Shown: in pieces, positions 17,901 through 25,069 of the stretch
Position numbering within the stretch: the stretch's first letter is position 1
Layout of the letters: each line of letters starts with the position of its first letter
Source of the DNA: TTA-H9 sp002071415
Lineage (GTDB): Bacteria; Bacteroidota; Bacteroidia; Bacteroidales; TTA-H9
Length of the DNA: 49,727 nucleotides
Direction: 5' to 3'
Assembly (NCBI GenBank): GCA_035411425.1
Contig: DAONSX010000013.1
Coordinates: forward strand, 1 to 49,727
Position numbers and translations under genes: made by a program
The notes under the pieces: generated by a model
What the model was told of the DNA's origin: nothing
Seen by the model: only the letters and a program-made list of their open reading frames with translations
The model's database searches: none

Positions 17901-18282
17901 CCTGTTCGTTTTCGTAGAATCTTCTGGCGGTATCTTTCATCACAGCAAAGGCTTCGGGCAAGATATCATCCAGAATTTTCTGGCTTTTTTGATAGGAAAG
18001 TTTCGAAAGAGCATCTATTTGCTTATAAATCTCGGCTTTCTCTTCTACATCCATGTCAATTTCGTTCTCTATGCGAGCCTTCAGTTCTGCAATTTTCGAT
18101 TCTTCTTCGGCAATATAGCTGGCGATCCTGGTTTTAAATTCTTTTGTCTTGGCTCTCAGTTCATCGTTAGATAATTTTTGAATTTCTTCATAAGCCACAT
18201 GAATCTGATTTACGATAGGCATTATGGCTTTAATATCGCGCTCGGATTTAGAACCGAGGAATTTCTTGAAGAAGTTTAACAT
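14992..18282 (-). CDS. secA: preprotein translocase ATPase SecA
   Basis: SecA is the motor that pushes unfolded preproteins through SecYEG across the inner membrane. The 1,096-residue protein has the DEAD-like motor with Walker A MATGEGKT at 191-198, the DEVDSVLIDDARTPLI segment, the preprotein crosslinking domain, the second motor domain with TNMAGRGTDI and the arginine-rich QLRGRAGRQGDPG, the helical scaffold, and a zinc-binding SEC-C tail with C1079, C1081, C1090 and H1091, which binds SecB and phospholipids. It is about 190 residues longer than E. coli SecA (901), as usual in this phylum, with insertions around 60-110 and 320-400. It starts the secA-pyrH-hisS unit behind a good promoter. 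Confidence 0.97.
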   Translation of the reverse strand: MLNFFKKFLGSKSERDIKAIMPIVNQIHVAYEEIQKLSNDELRAKTKEFKTRIASYIAEEESKIAELKARIENEIDMDVEEKAEIYKQIDALSKLSYQKSQKILDDILPEAFAVMKDTARRFYENEQVIVTATQMDRDLAAHHENIRIEGDKAIYNKQWMAGGNMITWDMVHYDVQLIGGIVLHQGKIAEMATGEGKTLVATLPVYLNALTGKGVHVVTVNDYLAKRDSEWMGVLFQFHGLKVDCIDKHEPNSEARRLAYLADVTYGTNNEFGFDYLRDNMTSSPDELVQREHIYSIVDEVDSVLIDDARTPLIISGPTPKGEDQLFDELKPPVSRLYNLQRTLVTKILNEAKTLLSGNPTPDQEKKGGELLLRAYRGLPKHGPLIKFLSEPGMKTLLQKTENFYLQEQAKNMHLIDDELYFVIDEKNNTIDLTEKGIDALTESYQDPEFYLLPDVGSVIAEIEKMNIPESEKEERKSELMRDYAIKSERVHTVNQLLRAYALFEKDVEYVIIDNKVKIVDEQTGRILEGRRYSDGLHQAIEAKENVKVEAATQTYATITLQNYFRMYKKLAGMTGTAETEAGEFWDIYKLDVVVIPTNKPVIRTDREDMVYKTKREKYNSVIEEIENLIKIGRPVLVGTTSVETSELLSRMLSLRKIKHNVLNAKQHAREAEIVAHAGLAGMITIATNMAGRGTDIKLGPGVKEAGGLAIIGTERHESRRVDRQLRGRAGRQGDPGTSQFFVSLEDDLMRLFGSERIARIMDRLGIQEGEVIQHPMITRSIERAQRKVEENNFGIRKRLLEYDDVMNAQREVIYSRRRNALHGERLSLDIRNMMEDVCEHLIEEYTDTRDYQGFRMELLRIFGMDSPVNEDEFHSKSEKELHTLLFEYTYRRYKQRIQALAEKTYPVIKDVFENHSQFEYIAVPLTDGRKQINLIVNLKKAYQDKSREVVLTMEKTITLAVIDNAWKEHLREMDDLKQSVQNAVYEQKDPLLIYKFESFELFSKMLLRINKEITSFLMKASIPGAETQVKEASLPKHTDRSRLKEQREDLLSQASPTQTSTKPAPVKVEKRVGRNDPCPCGSGKKYKNCHGRIEN

Positions 18283-18329
18283 TTTTATTTAGTTGATAAT
18301 AATTCAATGGATTATAAAAAGATAATTTG

Positions 18330-18337
18330 CAAAGTTA
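18330..18337 (-). promoter_or_regulatory. -7 promoter box for secA-pyrH-hisS
   Basis: On the minus strand TAACTTTGCA is an exact extended TAnnTTTG match, 47 bases before the secA ATG. The -33 region is not obvious. Confidence 0.5.
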
Positions 18338-18384
18338 GCCAAAATCATCTACACATAGAGGGGAATGCAGGCGTTATGAAGATG

Positions 18385-18407
18385 AAAAAAGCAGGGTAGA
18401 ACCCTGC
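18385..18407 (-). terminator. intrinsic terminator after the DUF2795 gene
   Basis: A 7-bp GC-rich stem (GCAGGGT / ACCCTGC, 3-nt loop, 18391-18407) is followed on the minus strand by six U residues (A tract at 18385-18390). It lies 22 bases past the stop of the 73-aa gene and separates it from the secA promoter. Confidence 0.8.
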
Positions 18408-18429
18408 CATGTAGATGGGTCGAAAAAAA

Positions 18430-18651
18430 TTAGTACTCGTCTTCATGAAAGAAAAAGTCTTCTTTAGTAGGGTAGTCAGGCCAAATATCTTCTATGCTTT
18501 CATAAACATCGCCTTCGTCCTCAATTTCCATGAGATTCTCGATAACCTCTTGTGGAGCGCCTGTCCGAATAGCGTAATCAATCAATTCGTCCTTGGTGGC
18601 AGGCCAGGGAGCATCCTCTAATTTCGATGCCAGTTCAAGCGTCCAGTACAT
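18430..18651 (-). CDS. DUF2795 domain protein, 73 aa
   Basis: This short acidic protein belongs to DUF2795, a conserved family of unknown function in Bacteroidota. The N-terminal half carries the PWPATKDELIDYA segment and a helix with GAPQEVIENLMEIED, typical of the domain; the C-terminal half is very rich in Asp and Glu. It has no membrane segment or signal. It is a one-gene transcription unit: a promoter box lies 35 bases upstream and an intrinsic terminator directly downstream. Such strong delimitation suggests well-expressed, independent regulation. Function is not assigned. Confidence 0.9.
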   Translation of the reverse strand: MYWTLELASKLEDAPWPATKDELIDYAIRTGAPQEVIENLMEIEDEGDVYESIEDIWPDYPTKEDFFFHEDEY

Positions 18652-18685
18652 ATTGAAATAATTTATTTATAACTAAAAAAGTTTG

Positions 18686-18693
18686 CAAAAATA
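18686..18693 (-). promoter_or_regulatory. -7 promoter box for the DUF2795 gene
   Basis: On the minus strand TATTTTTGCA matches the extended box, 35 bases before the ATG. Confidence 0.5.
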
Positions 18694-18730
18694 TAACAAA
18701 CTTTGTTTCTATAAGTAAAATTCGAAAAAA

Positions 18731-19291
18731 TTATTTATTAGCAGGCCAGGGAATTTCGGGTATATTCAGATCGAAAGCAAATTTGCGGGCAAGTACGAAA
18801 AAGAAATCCGATAATCTATTGATGAACTTCAAAGCCGCGAGCTCCTGCTCGCTGCCCGAAAACGCTCTTACCATGCAACGTTCGGCTCGGCGACAAACTG
18901 TACGTGCCACATGGGCAGACGAAATCGAAGGATGCCCTGCGGGTAGAATAAATGAATTCAATTGAGGCAAAACTTCATTCATGCGGTCGATTTCTCTTTC
19001 AAGCATTTCGATATCATTTTCGTAAACCCCGAGAAGATCCTTTTGAAATTCTGATGAAGCTGCGGCAAAAAGACTTTCTACTGCAAATAATTTCTGCTGG
19101 ATTAGCATCAAAAATTCTTTTGTAGGCATATCATTACATAGATCGATGACGAGTCCAGTAAAGGCATTTAGCTCGTCGAGTGTACCGTAAGCTTCGATTT
19201 TTTCGTGCGATTTAGGTACTCGCTGTCCGCCGATGAGAGATGTTTCACCTTGGTCGCCTGTATGTGTATAAATTTTTTTCCCTTTTCCCAT
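18731..19291 (-). CDS. cob(I)alamin adenosyltransferase, PduO type
   Basis: This enzyme transfers the adenosyl group of ATP to cob(I)alamin, producing adenosylcobalamin for mutases and dehydratases. The 186-residue protein is a full single-domain PduO/MMAB enzyme: the N-terminal KIYTHTGDQGETSLIGG segment (about 5-22) binds ATP, and RxxCRRAERCMVRA-like residues near 130-145 form the second ATP/substrate helix. The bundle is all-helical. No cobalamin riboswitch is visible in the 119 bases upstream. The window contains another B12 enzyme, MetH, which uses methylcobalamin, so the partner for this product (for example methylmalonyl-CoA mutase) must lie elsewhere. Confidence 0.93.
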   Translation of the reverse strand: MGKGKKIYTHTGDQGETSLIGGQRVPKSHEKIEAYGTLDELNAFTGLVIDLCNDMPTKEFLMLIQQKLFAVESLFAAASSEFQKDLLGVYENDIEMLEREIDRMNEVLPQLNSFILPAGHPSISSAHVARTVCRRAERCMVRAFSGSEQELAALKFINRLSDFFFVLARKFAFDLNIPEIPWPANK

Positions 19292-19410
19292 GGAATAATT
19301 TTATTTAAGGCAATCGAGAAATCTTTCGATGTCAGATTATTTCATGCATGTTTCATTTGAAAAACGAGTCTTCAGTTCATTTATTAGAATTATAATCTAC
19401 GATATAGAAA

Positions 19411-20142
19411 CTATAAAGCCGAGGCGAAGGTAGATGGCAGGCGGTGTATTTCGAGATTGGGATAATCGGATTCGATGAGTCCATCGCGCAGTTTTACGAT
19501 ACGATGGGCGTGTTTGGCAATATCCTCTTCGTGGGTAACCAAAATTATCGTATTGCCTGCTTCGTGTATTTCCTGGAAAAGAGCCAAAATTTCGAGAGAG
19601 GTTTTCGAATCGAGGTTTCCGGTGGGTTCGTCGGCAAGAATAATAGAAGGCCTGTTGACCAGAGCTCTGGCGATGGCTACCCTTTGTCGTTGTCCTCCCG
19701 AAAGCTCGTTGGGTTTATGCATCATACGGTCGGCCAAATGTACCTGTTCGAGCACTTCCTTGCCGCGGGCAATTCGTTCTTCTTTCGAAACGCCTGCATA
19801 AATCAAAGGCAATACAACATTATCGAGTGCGTTGCTACGAGGCAAAAGATTGAAAGTTTGAAACACAAAACCAATCTTCTTGTTTCTGATTTCAGCAAGC
19901 TGGTTGTCGTCCATCTTGCTTACATCGCGGCCTTCCAGAAAATACTGACCATCGGTTGGCGTATCGAGGCATCCGATTATGTTCATCAAGGTTGATTTAC
20001 CAGAACCCGAAGCACCCATCAAGGCTAAATATTCGTTCCTGTTCACACTCATGGTGATGGATTGCAATGCCTTAACTATCTCGGCTCCTACCTTGTAGTA
20101 TTTCTTTATATTGATTAGTCTTATAATTTCTTCGTTCATCAT
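19411..20142 (-). CDS. ABC transporter ATP-binding protein, MacB/LolD type
   Basis: The 243-residue ATPase has Walker A GASGSGKST at 43-51, the Q-loop in FVFQTFNLLPR, the signature LSGGQRQRVAIARAL, Walker B ILADEPTGNLD and the switch histidine in THEE. The EPTGNLDSKTS segment is characteristic of the MacB/LolD/FtsE group, whose ATPases work with permeases having large periplasmic domains (lipoprotein release, peptide export, cell division). No permease is adjacent, so it must pair with a product encoded elsewhere. The ORF begins with two ATG codons in a row (MMNEE); either could be used. A promoter with both boxes lies 18 bases upstream. Confidence 0.9.
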   Translation of the reverse strand: MMNEEIIRLINIKKYYKVGAEIVKALQSITMSVNRNEYLALMGASGSGKSTLMNIIGCLDTPTDGQYFLEGRDVSKMDDNQLAEIRNKKIGFVFQTFNLLPRSNALDNVVLPLIYAGVSKEERIARGKEVLEQVHLADRMMHKPNELSGGQRQRVAIARALVNRPSIILADEPTGNLDSKTSLEILALFQEIHEAGNTIILVTHEEDIAKHAHRIVKLRDGLIESDYPNLEIHRLPSTFASAL

Positions 20143-20159
20143 TTAAGCGGATTAAGCTA

Positions 20160-20192
20160 CAAAAGTAACCATTATCATTGTGAAAGAAACAA
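20160..20192 (-). promoter_or_regulatory. Bacteroidota promoter for the ABC ATPase gene
   Basis: On the minus strand the -7 box TACTTTTG (20160-20167) has a -33 TTG (20190-20192) 22 bases upstream. It lies between the ATPase gene and the stop of the preceding methyltransferase gene, so the ATPase is likely transcribed alone. Confidence 0.5.
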
Positions 20193-20200
20193 TCGAAAAA

Positions 20201-20974
20201 CTATATCCGGAGAATATAATTTTGTTTACTAAGAGCTGTATTAACAAAAACCAATCCCATCCAATAAAGGTCGATACAAACTCTAACCAGAGGATTTTGT
20301 TGGACGTTTTCCCAGGATTCTTCCATAGGTTTCGACCAGTGGATATCATCGAAAATTAGAATGCTTTGTGGAGTGAGCGAAGGCAAAATTCCACCGAAAT
20401 AATTCAGGGTTGATTCTTTGTTGTGATTCCCGTCAATGAATACGAGGTCGGGTTTCAATCCGTTTTTCAATAAGTTGGGTAAGACTTCTTCGAATAATCC
20501 TGTATGAATGTGAATATCGGAGAACCCAGCCTGTTGAAAATTCTGCCGTGCAAGTGCCGCCACTTCGGTACTTCCTTCTATGGTATGAACAATGGATGAT
20601 GGAGAGGCAGCCTTCAGATATAAAGCACTAATTCCCAGCGAAGTGCCTAATTCCACGATCACAGCCGGAGAAAAATATGAGGATATCCGTGCCAATAAAC
20701 GACCATTCTTTTTCCCTTTTGCAGAATAACGAGCTATTTGGCTAACTTTTACCTGATAGTCCTTGGCTTTCTTGCCCCCCATTCCATAATCCATCATCTG
20801 AATGGTTGTATCGGAATGCAACATGAGTTTACGAACTGTTTCGGCTGGATAGTAATATTCGTGGTAATGTCTGTCTCTGAATACATTCTCCATTAAATCG
20901 AAGACAAAGGGCGAATGCACCGAATAACGTGACTTTGCATGAAGCAAATAATGAATGTATGCTCTGAATCTCAC
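20201..20974 (-). CDS. class I SAM-dependent methyltransferase, O-methyltransferase-like
   Basis: The predicted protein has 257 residues from a GTG at 20974. The open frame extends to a TTG at 21040, but a promoter box (20993-21000) falls between the two, and the family's usual N-terminus (a short RxxAYxxYLLxAK-type helix followed by HSPFVFD) fits the GTG. The core contains VIVELGTSLGISALYL (SAM loop), HTIEGS (ribose-binding acid), PDLVFIDGNHNKE and ILIFDDIHWS, as in Methyltransf_24/O-methyltransferase proteins. The FIDGNH and FDDIHW acids resemble the metal-binding residues of catechol-type O-methyltransferases. The acceptor is unknown. A conserved HSPFVFD-containing N-terminal extension is common in Bacteroidota members. 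Confidence 0.85.
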   Translation of the reverse strand: MRFRAYIHYLLHAKSRYSVHSPFVFDLMENVFRDRHYHEYYYPAETVRKLMLHSDTTIQMMDYGMGGKKAKDYQVKVSQIARYSAKGKKNGRLLARISSYFSPAVIVELGTSLGISALYLKAASPSSIVHTIEGSTEVAALARQNFQQAGFSDIHIHTGLFEEVLPNLLKNGLKPDLVFIDGNHNKESTLNYFGGILPSLTPQSILIFDDIHWSKPMEESWENVQQNPLVRVCIDLYWMGLVFVNTALSKQNYILRI

Positions 20975-20992
20975 GACAAAAATTTGATGAAG

Positions 20993-21000
20993 CAAAACTA
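20993..21000 (-). promoter_or_regulatory. -7 promoter box for the O-methyltransferase-like gene
   Basis: On the minus strand TAGTTTTGC matches TAnnTTTG, 19 bases before the GTG at 20974 and inside the frame that would be used from TTG 21040. It is the main evidence for the downstream start. Confidence 0.45.
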
Positions 21001-21279
21001 AAAAGCTTGAATGAATTATTAATTTCTTTCTCCAGGTCAATCGTCCAATTTCAATATTACATCGAGATATGTCATTTAATTTATGACTCGATGAAAAGCA
21101 AAAGATAATTTTCTCATTTGGCGAATTTTTTCATACACAGATAGGTTTATTTAATTCGCGATTAGAATTATTGGATAAAAAGCAAGGCAAAAACGGGATG
21201 TTATTATTATAGGTGATTTTGAATGTTTTGGGTAAAATTTAAATCAAATGAGTAATTTCGCCAATTGAAAATTTTGTTT

Positions 21280-21783
21280 ATGAAAAATTCGAATCATCAG
21301 CTCGAGGCGATAGGGCTCAGGTTACACAAAAGAATTTTTGTTTACGAAGCCATACTGCTCATTTTATTCATAGGTTCATTATTCCCTTATTATATTGGGA
21401 AATTATGGGCAGGAACTTTGATATTAGCCATTACGCTTATTCTTGCCATTATTTATTTTTTCAGAGGATTCAGACCCTGTGAGAATAATAAAGACCTCAT
21501 GTTATATCAAAAATTTACGGGTTTGGCCGAGGCTATGGCAATTCTTGGAATCGCATCGAGAATTCTATATATGCAAAGTGATTTACTTTTTTTAGGTATT
21601 TCGGGGTTCATTATAGTCAGTTTGCTTATAATTCACTTTATTGATGTAAAAAAGCAAAACCAGAAGATACGACTCGAGCGCCAGGATTTGATACGGTTGA
21701 GTATTTTATTGGTGCTCACCGTAATTTTTATGGTGTGGTGGCCGCCATTGCCTCGACTTTTTTACGGTGAAATGATTTTATAG
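21280..21783 (+). CDS. small multi-pass membrane protein, 167 aa
   Basis: I do not recognise the family. From the ATG at 21280 (a TTG at 21265 is in frame but less likely) the protein has about five hydrophobic segments, near residues 19-38, 43-61, 79-97, 100-118 and 141-158. Short polar loops carry few charges. The RGFRPCENNKD loop has one cysteine. There is no signal peptide or catalytic motif. A near-match promoter (TAATTTCG at 21253-21260, with TTTG 22 bases upstream) precedes it. It converges with pheS, 33 bases apart. Confidence 0.7.
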   Translation: MKNSNHQLEAIGLRLHKRIFVYEAILLILFIGSLFPYYIGKLWAGTLILAITLILAIIYFFRGFRPCENNKDLMLYQKFTGLAEAMAILGIASRILYMQSDLLFLGISGFIIVSLLIIHFIDVKKQNQKIRLERQDLIRLSILLVLTVIFMVWWPPLPRLFYGEMIL

Positions 21784-21816
21784 AAAAGCAGAAAGATTTC
21801 GAGGCTGACTTGTAAC

Positions 21817-22857
21817 CTAAAAAGCCGCTTTGAATTGGTGTAAAAAACGCGTATCATTTTCGAAGAACAGGCGGAGGTCTTTAATTTGATAGAGGCCCAT
21901 GGTAATGCGTTCGATGCCAAGGCCAAAAGCAAATCCCGTGTAAGTTTCGCTGTGGATGTCGCAATTTTCAAGAACTGCCGGATCAACCATGCCACAGCCC
22001 AGAATTTCGATCCATCCGGTATGTTTACAAATATTGCATCCTTCGCCTTTGCAAAGAGGGCAGCTAATATCCATTTCGGCCGATGGCTCGGTAAAAGGGA
22101 AGTAGGAAGGACGAAATCTGATGCGGGTCGATTCGCCGTACATTTCACGGGCAAAATATAGCAGGGTTTGTTTGAGATCGACGAAAGAAACATTCGTATC
22201 TACATACAATCCTTCGACTTGATGAAATATGCAATGAGCACGAGCCGAAATGGCCTCGTTTCGAAAAACTCTGCCAGGAAAAATCATTCGAATGGGAGGT
22301 TTTGTTTTTTCCATGATTCTAACCTGTACCGAAGACGTATGGGTTCGTAAGAGGACATCGTTGCCATCGGCTCTTTTTTCGATGAAGAAAGTGTCTTGCA
22401 TATCGCGTGCCGGATGATCAGGGGTAAAATTAAGAGCCGAAAAATTATGCCAGTCGTCTTCAATTTCAGGGCCTTCGGCTATAGTAAATCCTATGCGGGC
22501 AAAAATGTCGATGATTCGTCTTTCGACAATAGATAATGGATGACGGCTTCCCATTGGATAAAAATCTGCCGAAAATGTGAGGTCGTCAAGTTTTTGGAAG
22601 GGCTTACTCATTTCGAGGATAGAACGAAACTGTTCGACTTTTTGCTGAACTTTTTCCTTCAGTTGATTCAATAAAAAACCTAATTCGCGTTTCTCGGAGG
22701 GAGGAATATTATTGAATTCGGCAAATAATTCATTCAGAATTCCCTTTTTTCCTAAAAATTTGATACGGAACTTCTCCACTTCATCGGCAGAACTGGCTGT
22801 AGCCTGATCTACCTCCTCCATATATCTCAGAACAAGTTCTTTCATAGGGAGAATCAT
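21817..22857 (-). CDS. pheS: phenylalanyl-tRNA synthetase alpha subunit
   Basis: PheS is the catalytic subunit of the alpha2-beta2 enzyme that charges tRNA-Phe; pheT is not adjacent. The 346-residue protein has the N-terminal coiled-coil arm (about 1-95), which binds tRNA, then the class II core with HPLSIVERRIIDIF (motif 1), FRNEAISARAHCIFHQVEG (motif 2), FRPSYFPFTEPSAE and motif 3 GFAFGLGIERITM. Four cysteines in CPLCKGEGCNIC mark a zinc-like knuckle seen in some bacterial PheS. The first ATG gives MILPMKEL; the second ATG, four codons later, is an equally good start. The secreted cyclophilin gene lies 47 bases upstream on the same strand. Confidence 0.96.
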   Translation of the reverse strand: MILPMKELVLRYMEEVDQATASSADEVEKFRIKFLGKKGILNELFAEFNNIPPSEKRELGFLLNQLKEKVQQKVEQFRSILEMSKPFQKLDDLTFSADFYPMGSRHPLSIVERRIIDIFARIGFTIAEGPEIEDDWHNFSALNFTPDHPARDMQDTFFIEKRADGNDVLLRTHTSSVQVRIMEKTKPPIRMIFPGRVFRNEAISARAHCIFHQVEGLYVDTNVSFVDLKQTLLYFAREMYGESTRIRFRPSYFPFTEPSAEMDISCPLCKGEGCNICKHTGWIEILGCGMVDPAVLENCDIHSETYTGFAFGLGIERITMGLYQIKDLRLFFENDTRFLHQFKAAF

Positions 22858-22904
22858 TGAATTTATTGGCTAAAAGAATGAAAGTACGAATAAGAAATTG
22901 AATA

Positions 22905-23543
22905 TTATTCGATGATACGAATGGTCATTTTCAAGTCTTTGGCGGGTTTATCGCCCTGAAGGGTTTTTACACTGGCGATTTTATCGATGACATCGAGGCC
23001 TTCAGTAATTTCACCAAACACAGTATAAGCACCGTCCAAATGTGGCGTGCCTCCAAGGGTTTTATAGATTTCGAGTTGTTGAGGAGTGTATTTCATTCCA
23101 TTACGTGCCGCATACGCCTGAATGGTTTTTTCGTCTAAAGGCGTACCTTGCACAAGATAAAACTGAGAACCCGAAGATTCTTTGGCTGGATTGACTTGAT
23201 CGCCCATGCGAGCAGCTGCCAATGCACCTTTTTTATGAATGAATTTAGAATTGATTTCGGCTGGAATCCTATAGCCGGGGTCGACTCTTCCATCAGCGTT
23301 CTGACCTCCCTGTATCATGAAATCTTTGATTACACGATGAAAAGGCGAACCATTATACCACCCTTGTTTCGCCAATTTTACAAAATTATCCCGGTGTTTG
23401 GGGGTTTCATTATATAAAAACCCTTTCATCTGGCCATAATCGGTTTTAATAATAAAGTAAGTAACCTTTTCTTTGGATTGAGCCATCAAAGAACCTATTC
23501 CTATACTCATCAGCAGAATAAATAAGAGAAAAGTTTTTCTCAT
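22905..23543 (-). CDS. secreted cyclophilin-type peptidyl-prolyl isomerase
   Basis: The protein catalyses cis-trans isomerisation of peptidyl-prolyl bonds and helps proteins fold after export. The 212 residues begin with a signal peptide (about 1-21, ending near LMAQS) and continue as one cyclophilin domain, including FHRVIKDFMIQGGQ with the catalytic arginine and the GSQFYLV segment that lines the active site. An insert (about 150-180) between these elements is typical of bacterial periplasmic cyclophilins. No lipobox cysteine is seen, so it is probably soluble in the periplasm. It has its own promoter box 36 bases upstream. Confidence 0.92.
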   Translation of the reverse strand: MRKTFLLFILLMSIGIGSLMAQSKEKVTYFIIKTDYGQMKGFLYNETPKHRDNFVKLAKQGWYNGSPFHRVIKDFMIQGGQNADGRVDPGYRIPAEINSKFIHKKGALAAARMGDQVNPAKESSGSQFYLVQGTPLDEKTIQAYAARNGMKYTPQQLEIYKTLGGTPHLDGAYTVFGEITEGLDVIDKIASVKTLQGDKPAKDLKMTIRIIE

Positions 23544-23578
23544 TTTTTTATTTTTTTTATCATTAAACTTAGTGCTGG

Positions 23579-23586
23579 CAAAGGTA
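23579..23586 (-). promoter_or_regulatory. -7 promoter box for the cyclophilin gene
   Basis: On the minus strand TACCTTTG is an exact TAnnTTTG match. It may also drive pheS downstream. Confidence 0.45.
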
Positions 23587-23621
23587 AGAAAAATTGCCCG
23601 AGCATTCTGAATTGTTAAGAA

Positions 23622-24209
23622 TCATTGGTTTTGGTTTTTCATTCTTCGATTGAAACAGTTGCGGCACAGGGGAGTGTAGCTTTCAGTTTCACCCAGTAGG
23701 ACGAGTTTTTTGTCAGGAACGGTTCTGAAGGAATAATGGGCCAAATTTCCGCAATCCATGCAAATGGCATGCACCTTGGTTACAAATTCGGCGCAGGCCA
23801 TCAGGGCAGGCAACGGACCAAATGGTTGCCCCTTATAGTCCATATCCAAACCTGCCACAATAATCCTCTTGCCTTCGTCGGCAAGCTGTTGGCATACATT
23901 TACAATTTCCATATCGAAAAACTGGGCTTCGTCTATGCCAATTACATCCACATCGCCTACATACAGCAGAATTTGCTGAGACGAAACAACCGGTGTGCAT
24001 GGAATAGCATTAGCATCGTGAGATACGACATCCTGCTCATGATAACGAGTATCGATATCTGGTTTATATATCTCGACATTTTGTTTGGCAAAATGCGCCC
24101 GTCTTAGACGACGGATCAACTCTTCAGTCTTTCCAGAAAACATGGAACCAGTGATCACTTCGATCCATCCTGAAGGTTGTTTTTTTACAAGAGGTAATTC
24201 TAAGAACAT
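23622..24209 (-). CDS. tdk: thymidine kinase, type II
   Basis: Tdk phosphorylates thymidine to dTMP in the nucleotide salvage pathway. The 195-residue protein is a type II enzyme with Walker A GSMFSGKTEE at 21-30, the DEAQFF Walker B-like motif, the lasso domain with a zinc site formed by C-x2-C pairs (CMDCGN and CRNCFN), and the thymidine-binding segment between them. The first residues before the Walker A are longer than in E. coli. It is divergently transcribed from the hypothetical gene at 24276; both promoters must lie in the 66-base gap. Confidence 0.95.
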   Translation of the reverse strand: MFLELPLVKKQPSGWIEVITGSMFSGKTEELIRRLRRAHFAKQNVEIYKPDIDTRYHEQDVVSHDANAIPCTPVVSSQQILLYVGDVDVIGIDEAQFFDMEIVNVCQQLADEGKRIIVAGLDMDYKGQPFGPLPALMACAEFVTKVHAICMDCGNLAHYSFRTVPDKKLVLLGETESYTPLCRNCFNRRMKNQNQ

Positions 24210-24256
24210 TTCGATTAAAAATAAAATTTCTTGAGTTTTTCGTGTAATTTTACCTA

Positions 24257-24264
24257 CAAATTTA
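24257..24264 (-). promoter_or_regulatory. -7 promoter box for tdk
   Basis: On the minus strand TAAATTTG matches TAnnTTTG, 48 bases before the tdk ATG. On the opposite strand, TAATTTTA (24245-24252) is a one-mismatch candidate for the divergent gene. Confidence 0.4.
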
Positions 24265-24275
24265 TTTCACCTTTC

Positions 24276-25067
24276 ATGAATATGACGATAGCAGAAAAGA
24301 ATCTAATTATCGATGAAATTTTCGACATGATAGAAGTGCTTAAGGAACAATTGAATTCATTCAAAACGGATGAAGAAAGAATTCCTCAAATCGAGCTCGA
24401 TCTTTGCATGGAAAACGTACGCCGGCTTTATGAAAAATTAAAATTGCTCGATAGCCTCAATATGGGCACAAGGCCAAAATCACAACCCGCACCCTCCGTA
24501 TCGAAGCAACCGGCTTCCATTCGTATCCGGTTCGAAGGAGTAGAAAAAAATATTCCTGAGAAGAGGGAACCACCTTCTCCTACTGAAACCAGTATATCGC
24601 ATCCCTCATCTACAAATTTTAAAGAACCCGAACCTTTCGCCAAACCTCAACCTTCCGAAGAACCCGCCAAAAAACAGCATTCCAAGCCAAAAACCGTGCC
24701 TTTTACTCCTGATCTGTTCAGTCAGGAAATACCCATTATTGCCGATAAACTTGCCGAAGAAAAACCGACATTGATCGACAAGCTTGCTGTCCATACCGAC
24801 GACAAGAGTATAGTAGACAATCTGACAAACCGGCCTTTGGCTGATCTTCGAGCTGCTATCGGTATCAATGAGAAATTCTTGTTTGTAAACGAGCTTTTCG
24901 GAGGGAGTTTGCAGGAATACAATCAAGCCGTTCAGGCTTTGAATCAGGCAGGAAATCTCGATAATGCACTCGAAATATTTAATTCGTATCAATTACGTTA
25001 CCGTTGGAATCCAAAACTTCCGGGAGTCAATAAACTAAAAGAACTCATTCAGCGAAGATATTTATAA
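24276..25067 (+). CDS. conserved hypothetical protein, three-part layout, 263 aa
   Basis: I do not know its function. From the ATG at 24276 (a second ATG is two codons later), residues 1-70 form a helical N-terminal domain, residues 70-165 are a low-complexity linker rich in Pro, Ser, Glu and Lys, and residues 170-263 are a compact C-terminal domain. That domain contains the LADLRAAIGINEKFLFVNEL segment, followed by a repeated helical pattern. This C-terminal signature recurs in uncharacterised Bacteroidota proteins. The disordered linker suggests a scaffold or adaptor in the cytoplasm. No signal or membrane segment is seen. It converges with cvpA with two bases between stops. Confidence 0.8.
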   Translation: MNMTIAEKNLIIDEIFDMIEVLKEQLNSFKTDEERIPQIELDLCMENVRRLYEKLKLLDSLNMGTRPKSQPAPSVSKQPASIRIRFEGVEKNIPEKREPPSPTETSISHPSSTNFKEPEPFAKPQPSEEPAKKQHSKPKTVPFTPDLFSQEIPIIADKLAEEKPTLIDKLAVHTDDKSIVDNLTNRPLADLRAAIGINEKFLFVNELFGGSLQEYNQAVQALNQAGNLDNALEIFNSYQLRYRWNPKLPGVNKLKELIQRRYL

Positions 25068-25069
25068 AA

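Noticed and set aside
17566..18174. 202-codon plus-strand frame inside secA
   Set aside because: It is antisense to the conserved N-terminal part of SecA, and its composition is aberrant.
19292..19410. Cobalamin riboswitch upstream of the PduO gene
   Set aside because: The gap is only 119 bases and lacks the conserved B12-box; no conserved helices were found.
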